From contig NZ_MLFK01000002.1 in assembly GCF_001879205.1 (NCBI RefSeq), positions 583,736-647,735 of the forward strand: DNA of 64,000 nt. Reading direction: 5' to 3'. The first letter of the stretch is position 1, and each line of letters starts with the position of its first letter. Positions 34,564 to 41,969 of this stretch are shown here, piece after piece. The notes beneath the pieces are model-generated. The model did not search any database. It saw only the letters and a list, made by a program, of their open reading frames with translations, and had not been told where the DNA came from. A program made the translations under genes and the position numbers. The stretch comes from Flavobacterium johnsoniae (GTDB taxonomy: Bacteria; Bacteroidota; Bacteroidia; Flavobacteriales; Flavobacteriaceae).

Positions 34564-36138
34564 TTACCAACCGGTATTTTGCTTTAAAACTCCTCCAGAT
34601 AATGTAATCTGAGTATTTGGAATTTGCTGCAATCCTTTAGTGTTTTGAATTTTTGCTGCAGAAATTGTTTTGGTAGTCTGTGCGCCGCCACTAAGTAAAG
34701 TCGTTGTTTCGGCAATACTTGAAGATGCCTTACCAATTCCCTGACGAAGTAAATCCCAATATCTGATTCCTTCAAGTGCAAATTCCAAATGTCTTTCGGT
34801 CATGATGTTATCATAATTTACAGGAATTTGAGTGTAACCTGTTTTGTAGGCTCTTTTTCTAACAGTATCAAAGTAATCCTGTGCACTTCCGCTTCCTAAT
34901 TCGGCAGCCATTAACAATACATCTGAGTATCTTAACACCACATAATCCTGAAACTGGCTGATATCCCAAAACTGGCTTCCCATAGTAAGCGGTAAATCTT
35001 TTCCATCTTTATCAACCATTGGCGAATATTTTTTGTTGTAATATCCTGTATACTCACGCTGATTATTCAATTTATCAAATGGTATTTTTTCTTCTGTAAT
35101 TCCTATTATAGTTGCAGTGCGTCTTGTATCGTTAGTTGCATACGCATTCCATAATTTAGAATTTACTGTTACTCCCCAGCCGCGTCCGTATGGATAAGAC
35201 GAGAATTCTCTCATCCCAAACATTACCAGCCAATGATTACCATCTGTATTTCCGTTATAATCACTAGTATAAGTATATTTAATAGAAAACACTATTTCTC
35301 TATTGCTTTCTCCTGCGTATTTATCTACAGAAGCTGCCGGCCAAAGTGTTGAAAAATCTTCTAGTAAACCATGTCCGCTTGAAGCCACAACATCTTCTAA
35401 ATGCTGTAAAGCCTGTGCTTTTGTAACTACACCAGCTAAATCAGTTTTTCCGTAATATCCTGTATAATATAAGAAAACACGGCCAAGTAAAGATTTGGCG
35501 GCCCATTTGGTAACACGTCCGCTAACTGTAGCACTATAAGCTGATGAAGGTAAATGATCTGATGCAAAAGCCAAATCCTGAGCAATAACTTTGTACACTT
35601 CTTCTGGCGCTGCCTGCGGGATATTATCTGTTGAAGGAGCTGTCAATAAAGGAATATTTCCCCATAGACGAACCATTTCAAAATAAAGATAGGCTCTAAT
35701 AAATCTTGTTTCAGACTCATAGGTGTTTCTTAAAGTTGTATCTCCGTTCCATTCTATCTGATCCATTTTAGACAGCAAAACGTTGCAGCGATAAAGTGCT
35801 TTGTAATAGGCAATCCAGTTATCGTTATACATATCTATTTCAGACGGAGCACGTGTAATATCGAACTCGTCTATTGCTGCATAATCGTATTTATCTGAAT
35901 TACCTGTTCCGCCAAAGCAGTCATCTGACATTATCTCACTTGTCACCGGAATTCCTTTACCAGCACCTCCTGTTGCAACCTGCAATCCGTCATAACAACC
36001 TATTAATGCTGTATAAGCATCATCTGTTGTTTTATAAAAATTTGTATCTGTCTGCTGTGTGAGCGGTTCTGTTTCTAAACTGCAAGAACCCAGAGAGAAT
36101 AAACTCAAACAGAAAATATATAAATATGTATTTTTCAT
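34564..36138 (-). CDS. SusD/RagB-family nutrient-binding lipoprotein
   Basis: The 524-residue outer-membrane lipoprotein (lipobox LGSC, Cys19) caps the SusC porin and captures oligosaccharides. Family markers are the N-terminal TNFYKTTDDAYTALIGCYDGL, the TPR-like helices (TRFIRAYLYFEMVRLWGNIPLL), YVVLRYSDVLLMAAE and the C-terminal RHLEFALEGIRYWDLLRQG. It starts 11 nt after the SusC stop, so the pair is translationally close. Its Trp-rich and Tyr-rich mid-section is consistent with glycan stacking. Confidence 0.95.
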   Translation of the reverse strand: MKNTYLYIFCLSLFSLGSCSLETEPLTQQTDTNFYKTTDDAYTALIGCYDGLQVATGGAGKGIPVTSEIMSDDCFGGTGNSDKYDYAAIDEFDITRAPSEIDMYNDNWIAYYKALYRCNVLLSKMDQIEWNGDTTLRNTYESETRFIRAYLYFEMVRLWGNIPLLTAPSTDNIPQAAPEEVYKVIAQDLAFASDHLPSSAYSATVSGRVTKWAAKSLLGRVFLYYTGYYGKTDLAGVVTKAQALQHLEDVVASSGHGLLEDFSTLWPAASVDKYAGESNREIVFSIKYTYTSDYNGNTDGNHWLVMFGMREFSSYPYGRGWGVTVNSKLWNAYATNDTRRTATIIGITEEKIPFDKLNNQREYTGYYNKKYSPMVDKDGKDLPLTMGSQFWDISQFQDYVVLRYSDVLLMAAELGSGSAQDYFDTVRKRAYKTGYTQIPVNYDNIMTERHLEFALEGIRYWDLLRQGIGKASSSIAETTTLLSGGAQTTKTISAAKIQNTKGLQQIPNTQITLSGGVLKQNTGW

Positions 36139-36149
36139 TTTTTTATTTA

Positions 36150-39100
36150 TTAAAGTTTAACATTTAGACCCAGCATGAATGTTCTTGGTCTTGGATAATA
36201 TCCTACATCTACACCTGAAGAGAATTTTTGGTCATCATCTGAAGAACCAAATCCAATCTCAGGATCCATACCATCATATTTTGTAAAAGTGTAAAGATTT
36301 AATACTGAGAAATACACTCTAAACTGGCTTGCAAAAAATGGTTTTGACTGTTTCATCTTTGCTAAATCAAATCCTAATGTTACCGTATTAATTCTCAAGA
36401 AATCACCATCCTGAACATATAAATCTGAAAACTGTGCAAAGTTTCGGTTATCCTCAGTAACTCTTGGAATTCTGTTTGAAGAACCTTCACCATGCCAGCG
36501 GTCTAAAATTGCCGATGTGTAATTTCCGTAAGCATTTGTCTGATTTCTGTAAGATTGTACAATTTGATTTCCTGCAACTCCATTTGCGTTAAGCGAAAAA
36601 TCAAACGCTTTGTAGCTTGCTGATAGAGAGAAACCGTAAGTAAAATCAGGATTTGGATTTCCGATACTGGTTTTATCAGAAGCATCAATTTTATCGTCTC
36701 CGTTTGTATTTGCGTAGATAAGATCTCCAGGAGCCGCAGTTGGCTGCAACACTACCCCGTTTGCCGATTTATAGTTATCGATTTGTTCCTGATTTTGAAA
36801 AACTCCTCCGGTTTTATATCCCCAGAAATATCCTAAAGGATATCCGTTTTGAGCTCTGTAAAATTCGCCGGCATTGTCATAAAGTTCATTACTCAACCCG
36901 TGAATAATACCATCTGTAGTTGGGATTTGCCCTACTGTATTTTTATTATAAGCCCCATTTGCACTTATGCTGTAGTTAAAATCTCCAATTTTATTTTGAT
37001 AATTTAAGCTTAACTCCACTCCTTTGTTAACCACATCACCACCGTTAATAAAGGGAGGATTGGCACCGGCAGTTGCTAAAATTGGAGCCAATATCAGCCA
37101 GTCTTTATTTGTTTTTTTATAAACATCAAAAGTTACGTTCAGTGCGTTGTTTAAAAATCTGGCATCAAAACCAAGGTCAATTTGTTCGGAGGTTTCCCAT
37201 TTCAGACTTGGATTTGCAATATTCTCTAAATACGCTCCCGGTGTAAGAACACCTTCTTTATCACCAAAAATATAGTTGGTCGTATTTGATTTTACAAGTG
37301 CCAAATATTGAAAAGGTCTGATACTTTGATTACCAACCTGACCCCAGCTTGCTCTTAATTTAAGGAAATTGACAACTTTAGAGTCTTTCAAAAATTCTTC
37401 ATTTGATGCAATCCATCCTCCAGATACTGATGGAAAATAACCCCATTGATTGCCCGGAGCAAATTTTGATGAACCATCTGCTCTTAACGTTGCGTTTAAT
37501 AGATATGTTTCTTTATAATTGTAGTTTAATCTTCCAAAGTACGACATCAATTTATTCTCAAACTTGCTTCCTTTCATTGTCATTCTTGCTCCATCTTTGT
37601 TTGTCGTGTTATCTATCCAGGCATGTTCCAGATCATTAAAAACAGAATCTGCATTAGCGGCTTCTATAGAAGTTTGATCATAATTAATAAAAGACGTTCC
37701 TGCAAGAGCCTCAAAATGATGATTATCAGCCACATCAAACTTATACGTTAACAAGTTGTCCCAGTTGATACTTTTGCTTTTAAACATATCCTGATTAACT
37801 CTGTCAAAAGCACTATTGGCATAAATTGACAATCTGTAAAAAGGTGAATAAGAATGACCTTCGTCAACATTATAGTCCAAACCTAAAGTAGTTTTGAATG
37901 TCAGGTTTTTTATTGGCTGAATCTGCAAATAAACATTACCCAGTAATTTTTGATTATTGCTTTCATTTTGGTTATTATAAACCATTAAAGCATAAGGATT
38001 TGCTACACCAGATAACCAAGGCTCTGTGCTGCTAGACGTGTCAAAATAATTACCATTTGCATCGTACATAGGAAGCAGAGGCGTTGCCTGAAAAGCACTT
38101 CTAAGTGAGTTGTTGTATTGATTTCCAACTCCAATACCATTTTTATCAACATAAGCAAAACTTAAATTTTCACCTATTGTCAATACATCTTTGTATAATT
38201 TATGTTCTGAATTGAATCTGAAATTGTAACGCTCATAGTTGGATAAATCCTTGCCGCCCACAACTCCTTCTTGTCCTAAATAAGATAATGAAGTAGAATA
38301 AACAGAAGTATCTGAGCCACCTGATGCACCAAAAGAGAAATTTTTAGTTGCTGCATTATCTGTCAGCATTTTGTCCATCCAGTTTGTTCCGGAACCCATT
38401 CCTGCAATTTGAGCATTTGTAAAATAGGGTGTATTACCAGAGTTTACTCTCGACTCATTTAGTATAGTTGCATATTCCCTGGCATCCAGCATATCTATTT
38501 TTCTGGCAACAGATTGTACTCCATAATATTGGTCAAAAGTAATCTGACCTGTTGCGCCTCGTTTTCCTTTTTTGGTTGTTACCAAAACCACACCGTTTGA
38601 TGCCTGAGAACCATAAATCGCAGCCGAAGCGGCGTCTTTTAAAACAGAAATAGATTCGATATCGGAGTTGTTCAAATACGAAATATCACCCGTTAAAATT
38701 CCATCAACAACATACAAAGGTGTACTTCCTGCAGTAGATCCCACACCTCTAATTACTACATTTAAACTTTCTCCCGGCTGTCCAGACGTAGACGTAACCT
38801 GAAGTCCAGCTGCTTGTCCCTGAAGTGCCTGAAGTGCATTTGTAGTATTTGTTTTTACCAGATTCTCACCACTTACCTGAGTAACGGCATTGGTTACAAG
38901 TGTTTTCTTTTGTGAGCCATATCCAATAACAACCACTTCTTTAAGTTCTGAAGTTTCTTCCTGCAGTACAACATTGATTGTTTTTTGAGTTCCTACAGTT
39001 ATCTTTTGAGATTTAAAACCAATAAAAGTAAATACAAGCACGTCGCCTGTTTTTGCTTCTATTTTATAATTTCCATCAAAATCAGTTGCTGCACCAATTT

Positions 39101-39281
39101 TGGTTCCTTCTACTGCAACAGTGGCTCCGGGAATTCCCATTCCGTCAACGGCCGATGTTACATTTCCACTTACAGATCTGGATTGTGCCTGAGCAAAACC
39201 CGACTGCATCATAAATAAGCTAAACAACAGTGTCGTACAAAACGAGAACACAGTTGTTTGAATACAATCTTTGCTTTTCAT
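36150..39281 (-). CDS. SusC/RagA TonB-linked outer-membrane importer
   Basis: The 1043-residue SusC-type transporter carries a signal peptide (to about FAQAQ), a CarboxypepD-like domain (about 36-110, GIPGATVAVEGTKIGAATDF), a TonB-box-like ELKEVVVIGYGSQKK, the SusC plug (LQGQAAGLQVTSTSGQPGES; PLYVVDGI; ESISVLKDAASAAIYGSQAS) and a barrel ending MLGLNVKL. With SusD it forms the pedal-bin importer for the oligosaccharides released by the surface GH5. It is the first gene of the eleven-gene minus-strand locus. The upstream 500 bp hold the operator-like repeats described separately. Confidence 0.95.
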   Translation of the reverse strand: MKSKDCIQTTVFSFCTTLLFSLFMMQSGFAQAQSRSVSGNVTSAVDGMGIPGATVAVEGTKIGAATDFDGNYKIEAKTGDVLVFTFIGFKSQKITVGTQKTINVVLQEETSELKEVVVIGYGSQKKTLVTNAVTQVSGENLVKTNTTNALQALQGQAAGLQVTSTSGQPGESLNVVIRGVGSTAGSTPLYVVDGILTGDISYLNNSDIESISVLKDAASAAIYGSQASNGVVLVTTKKGKRGATGQITFDQYYGVQSVARKIDMLDAREYATILNESRVNSGNTPYFTNAQIAGMGSGTNWMDKMLTDNAATKNFSFGASGGSDTSVYSTSLSYLGQEGVVGGKDLSNYERYNFRFNSEHKLYKDVLTIGENLSFAYVDKNGIGVGNQYNNSLRSAFQATPLLPMYDANGNYFDTSSSTEPWLSGVANPYALMVYNNQNESNNQKLLGNVYLQIQPIKNLTFKTTLGLDYNVDEGHSYSPFYRLSIYANSAFDRVNQDMFKSKSINWDNLLTYKFDVADNHHFEALAGTSFINYDQTSIEAANADSVFNDLEHAWIDNTTNKDGARMTMKGSKFENKLMSYFGRLNYNYKETYLLNATLRADGSSKFAPGNQWGYFPSVSGGWIASNEEFLKDSKVVNFLKLRASWGQVGNQSIRPFQYLALVKSNTTNYIFGDKEGVLTPGAYLENIANPSLKWETSEQIDLGFDARFLNNALNVTFDVYKKTNKDWLILAPILATAGANPPFINGGDVVNKGVELSLNYQNKIGDFNYSISANGAYNKNTVGQIPTTDGIIHGLSNELYDNAGEFYRAQNGYPLGYFWGYKTGGVFQNQEQIDNYKSANGVVLQPTAAPGDLIYANTNGDDKIDASDKTSIGNPNPDFTYGFSLSASYKAFDFSLNANGVAGNQIVQSYRNQTNAYGNYTSAILDRWHGEGSSNRIPRVTEDNRNFAQFSDLYVQDGDFLRINTVTLGFDLAKMKQSKPFFASQFRVYFSVLNLYTFTKYDGMDPEIGFGSSDDDQKFSSGVDVGYYPRPRTFMLGLNVKL

Positions 39282-39355
39282 AATAAATAAGAGTTGGTTT
39301 AAATTAAGTTAGTTACGGTTATATTGATTAAAGTGTGAGTTTCATAGAGAATGGT

Positions 39356-39373
39356 TTTGTAGTCAAATCATCA
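39356..39373 (-). promoter_or_regulatory. Operator-like site 1 (TTTGACTACAA)
   Basis: On the minus strand TGATGATTTGACTACAAA. It shares an 11-nt core TTTGACTACAA with the site at 39460-39475 and overlaps the only plausible -7 region of susC. Confidence 0.5.
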
Positions 39374-39430
39374 AATATTTATAAGCAGGTTCGATTGATT
39401 TTATAAAGCATAAAATGGTTCTTTTCAAAA

Positions 39431-39475
39431 CTTATAGTCACAATGAACTTATCTTATGGTGATTTTGACTACAAG
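39431..39475. promoter_or_regulatory. Paired inverted operator-like sites 2 and 3
   Basis: CTTATAGTCACAATGA (39431-39446) and TGATTTTGACTACAAG (39460-39475) are inverted copies with 13 of 16 positions matching, separated by 13 nt. An inverted pair of this size fits a dimeric winged-helix regulator such as the adjacent NUDIX proteins. Confidence 0.6.
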
Positions 39476-39778
39476 TGTAAAACTTTTTTTCTATTTTAGC
39501 AAAATATTAAGGTTATTTTTTTTCGATTCTGATTTATAAGGAAGCATTTTTATCAATCTGACAAGAATTTAATTTAAATCGAAATATAAATTTTAGAAAA
39601 AACAATCAATTATAAAATTGACAATCAAGTGCTTAAGGATTTTCGTTTTTTGATTCTGTTTTTGAATCAACTTTAACCAACTGATTATCAATTTTTTGGT
39701 TTGTAAAAAAAATATTAAGTAATCATTAAAGACAGTTATGCATTTTATTTGCTTAATTTGTCAAAACTTATTTCGCAA

Positions 39779-40495
39779 ATGGATAAAAAAGTAGATGCCG
39801 GTTCTGTTGCAAAAAGCGAACAAAATGCAATGAATGCAATTACAATTGACTGCGTTGTATTTGGGTTTGATGAGGGAAGTTTAGAAGTGCTTTTAGTACA
39901 GCACGCAGAAGGAATAAGCAAAGGTAAGTGGGGACTTCCGGGAGGATGGATTTATAAAAGGGAAAGTACTGATGATGCAGCCCATCGTTTGTTAAATGAA
40001 CTTACGGGTCTCGATAATATTTATCTGGAACAGCTGAAAGCATTTGGAGATCCGGATCGTTTTCCGCTTAGACGTGTTATCACGATAGGTTATTATGCAC
40101 TTGTAAAAAGGGAAGATTATAATATTAAAGCCGGATTTACAGCTTCTGATGCTAAGTGGTATAAAATAAACAGTATTCCGGATTTGATTTACGATCACAA
40201 CGAAATCTTATCTTACAGCATACAAAATCTCCGCAACCGCGTTCGCCAGGCACCTATTGGATTTAATCTGCTGCCAGAAAAATTTACTTTACTGCAATTG
40301 ATGCATCTTTATGAAGAAATTCTTGGTATTGAATTGGACAAATCTAATTTTCGCCGAAAAATTCTTCACATGAAATTACTTGCCGCTCTGGATGAGAAAC
40401 AGCAGGATGTTTCGCATAGGGCAGCAAAACTCTATAAATTCGATCCTGATATTTATAAGAAACTGACTGAAAAGGGCTTTAATTTTGAATTTTAA
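39779..40495 (+). CDS. NUDIX-winged-helix transcriptional regulator, paralog 1
   Basis: NrtR/AraR-type regulator of 238 residues with start at the ATG 39779 (a TTG ten codons upstream is in frame but less likely). The N-terminal NUDIX domain (DCVVFGFDEGSLEVLLVQ, GKWGLPGGW) has a degenerate NUDIX box: GGWIYKRESTDDAAHRLLNEL lacks the catalytic REUxEE glutamates, so it probably binds rather than hydrolyses a sugar-nucleotide or sugar ligand. The C-terminal winged helix includes FTLLQLMHLYEEILG and SNFRRKILHMKLL. Family members in Bacteroidota control pentose catabolism genes. Divergent placement beside susC makes it the probable locus regulator. The second copy starts 21 nt downstream. Confidence 0.88.
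   Translation: MDKKVDAGSVAKSEQNAMNAITIDCVVFGFDEGSLEVLLVQHAEGISKGKWGLPGGWIYKRESTDDAAHRLLNELTGLDNIYLEQLKAFGDPDRFPLRRVITIGYYALVKREDYNIKAGFTASDAKWYKINSIPDLIYDHNEILSYSIQNLRNRVRQAPIGFNLLPEKFTLLQLMHLYEEILGIELDKSNFRRKILHMKLLAALDEKQQDVSHRAAKLYKFDPDIYKKLTEKGFNFEF
40298..40382 (+). repeat. 85-bp exact duplication, copy in paralog 1
   Basis: An 85-nt block encoding most of the winged helix (LMHLYEEILGIELDKSNFRR and following) is identical to 41024-41108, whereas the flanking codons differ at synonymous positions. Confidence 0.85.
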
Positions 40496-40516
40496 CAACA
40501 CGCTTATAAGCAGAGA

Positions 40517-41221
40517 ATGACAGCATTATCTTCTAACAATATTAAAACACCGGAAATTGACGGAATTTCAATTGACTGCGTAATTTTTGGTTTCAAAAAA
40601 GAAAGCCTTGAAGTACTTTTGGTACAGCATGCCGGGGGAGAAAGCGAAGGCAGCTGGGGATTACTTGGAGGCTGGATGAAAAGAGAAGAAAGCGCCGACG
40701 ATGCCGCCCACCGAATTCTCTATGAACTTACAAGTCTTGATAATATTTATCTGGAGCAGTTAAAGGCATTTACAAATCCGAAACGCGTTTTGGATCGTCG
40801 TATTGTAACTATAGGATATTACACTCTTGTTAATCAGGAAGATTATAATGTTAAAGCAAGTTTAGACGTGCGCGAAGCCAAATGGTGCAAGATTAAGGAA
40901 GTTCCAAATTTAATATTTGACCATAACGAGATTTTAAATTTCAGCTTACTGCAGCTTCAAAACCGTGTACGCCAGGCACCAATTGGGTTTAACCTGCTGC
41001 CAGAAAAATTTACTTTATTGCAGTTGATGCATCTTTATGAAGAAATTCTTGGTATTGAATTGGACAAATCTAATTTTCGCCGAAAAATTCTTCACATGAA
41101 ATTACTTGTTGCCCTCGACGAAAAACAGCAAGACGTATCACATAGGGCTGCAAAATTGTACAAATTTGATCCTGCCATCTATAAAAAACTGACTGAGAAA
41201 GGATTCAATTTTGAGTTCTAA
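40517..41221 (+). CDS. NUDIX-winged-helix transcriptional regulator, paralog 2
   Basis: A 234-residue tandem paralog. The NUDIX half has diverged from copy 1 (DCVIFGFKKESLEVLLVQ; GSWGLLGGWMKREESADDAAH) and again lacks the catalytic glutamates (RILYELTSL). GLLGG replaces the usual GLPGG, and residues near the ligand pocket differ, so the two copies may sense different ligands. The C-terminal winged helix is nearly identical to copy 1, so both should read the same operator. Co-transcribed with copy 1 (21-nt gap) and closed by the terminator at 41227-41259. Confidence 0.88.
   Translation: MTALSSNNIKTPEIDGISIDCVIFGFKKESLEVLLVQHAGGESEGSWGLLGGWMKREESADDAAHRILYELTSLDNIYLEQLKAFTNPKRVLDRRIVTIGYYTLVNQEDYNVKASLDVREAKWCKIKEVPNLIFDHNEILNFSLLQLQNRVRQAPIGFNLLPEKFTLLQLMHLYEEILGIELDKSNFRRKILHMKLLVALDEKQQDVSHRAAKLYKFDPAIYKKLTEKGFNFEF
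41024..41108 (+). repeat. 85-bp exact duplication, copy in paralog 2
   Basis: Identical to 40298-40382. The abrupt loss of synonymous identity on both sides indicates a recent gene-conversion tract. Confidence 0.85.
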
Positions 41222-41226
41222 AATAC

Positions 41227-41259
41227 AAAGAGGTATCAAATAATTGATACCTCTTTTTT
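41227..41259 (+). terminator. Terminator of the NUDIX regulator pair
   Basis: Stem AAAGAGGTATCAA / TTGATACCTCTTT followed by TTTT, 6 nt after the stop. Confidence 0.85.
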
Positions 41260-41277
41260 ATACTAATTCAATTTCGA

Positions 41278-41487
41278 CTATAAACAAGTCAGAACACAGG
41301 TATATCCATCAAGCATAGGATAAGAACTTCCCTGACAGCCCGTTGCTACTAAACCGTATCCTGAAGCGCAAATGCTTTTAGGAACTGTGAATCGGCCAAC
41401 AGGTGTTACGCCTCCAGTAATGTTTTTCATTTCGTCATTTGAAAGCCTGCCAAATTTAGCCGCAAGCTGCATGGTTTGATTTTTCAT
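41278..41487 (-). CDS. Double-glycine leader peptide precursor (bacteriocin/RiPP-like)
   Basis: A 69-residue precursor. Residues 1-26 look like a ComC/bacteriocin-type leader: FGRLSNDEMKNITGG with the LS-x2-E-M-x2-I-x-GG pattern cleaved after Gly25-Gly26 by peptidase-containing ABC exporters. The predicted 43-residue core starts VTPVGRF and has four cysteines (40, 51, 64, 68), enough for two disulfides or thioether links. No exporter, peptidase or modification enzyme is within this window, so it is an orphan. It converges on the NUDIX pair and has a weak -7 candidate (TTACTTTG, minus, 41544-41537). A 27/30 copy of the regulator-region element lies 108 nt upstream. Activity (bacteriocin, signal or other) is unknown. 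Confidence 0.75.
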   Translation of the reverse strand: MKNQTMQLAAKFGRLSNDEMKNITGGVTPVGRFTVPKSICASGYGLVATGCQGSSYPMLDGYTCVLTCL

Positions 41488-41594
41488 AATTGTTGGGGTT
41501 TAATTAGTAAATAATAAAAACTCATCTATTATTTTTCAAAGTAATCCTGTGCACAGAGATTTTAAAAAATAATACTAAAACCAAAAGCTGATCA

Positions 41595-41624
41595 ATCTTA
41601 TGGTTATATTGACTACAAGTATAA
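41595..41624 (+). promoter_or_regulatory. Operator-like site 4 (copy of the NUDIX/susC control element)
   Basis: The 30-nt element matches 39451-39480 at 27 of 30 positions, sharing ATCTTATGGT and TTGACTACAAGT. Such identity between two intergenic regions 2 kb apart suggests a common regulator. Confidence 0.6.
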
Positions 41625-41871
41625 TCATATTTCGCTAAACCGACAATTATTCGCACAAAATTTACAAATTAATCAGCTAAAATTCATTTTTGATCTTTTT
41701 TCAATAAGCAACCCGTCAAACAAGTCTATTAATCAAAACATTCTTCAAGTTTTTGTACTAAAGCTAAAAGCTCTATAAAAACCAATAACTAGGTTTAAAC
41801 ACTGAAAAACAGCTTTTTGTACCCAAAAGTCAAAATCCGGAAACTAAATTCCAGAATCCAAAACTTTGCGT

Positions 41872-41879
41872 TATCTTTG
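41872..41879 (+). promoter_or_regulatory. -7 promoter box of lepA
   Basis: An exact TATCTTTG, about 90 nt before the lepA ATG, leaving a long leader. Confidence 0.45.
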
Positions 41880-41969
41880 CCCCTCAATAAGATGCGTTAA
41901 AGCAATTGCTACAGCGTACTTTAGATGCTGAAAAATACTTAAAACTCGTTAGAGAACTGATATATTAAA

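Larger units (their letters stand above)
39282..39778. promoter_or_regulatory. Divergent control region of the glycan locus and NUDIX regulators
   Basis: 497 bp without a gene. The susC-proximal half contains three TTTGACTACAA-like sites (39356-39373, 39431-39446, 39460-39475). I find no exact TAnnTTTG box for susC; the nearest is AATATTTG (minus, 39379-39372), which would put the start of transcription inside the first site. The NUDIX-proximal half is AT-rich, with nothing else recognised. Confidence 0.6.
41488..41969. other. 482-bp gap between the GG peptide gene and lepA
   Basis: No gene seen. It holds the peptide gene's presumed promoter, the operator-like element at 41595-41624 and the lepA -7 box (41872-41879). 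A 10-nt palindrome CTGTGCACAG lies near 41548. The rest is AT-rich and featureless. Confidence 0.6.

Noticed and set aside
41609..41626. Sigma-70-like promoter (TTGACT...TATAAT) at operator-like site 4
   Set aside because: The two boxes are only a few nucleotides apart, and Bacteroidota promoters use a different consensus; the stretch is better explained as a copy of the regulator-region element.
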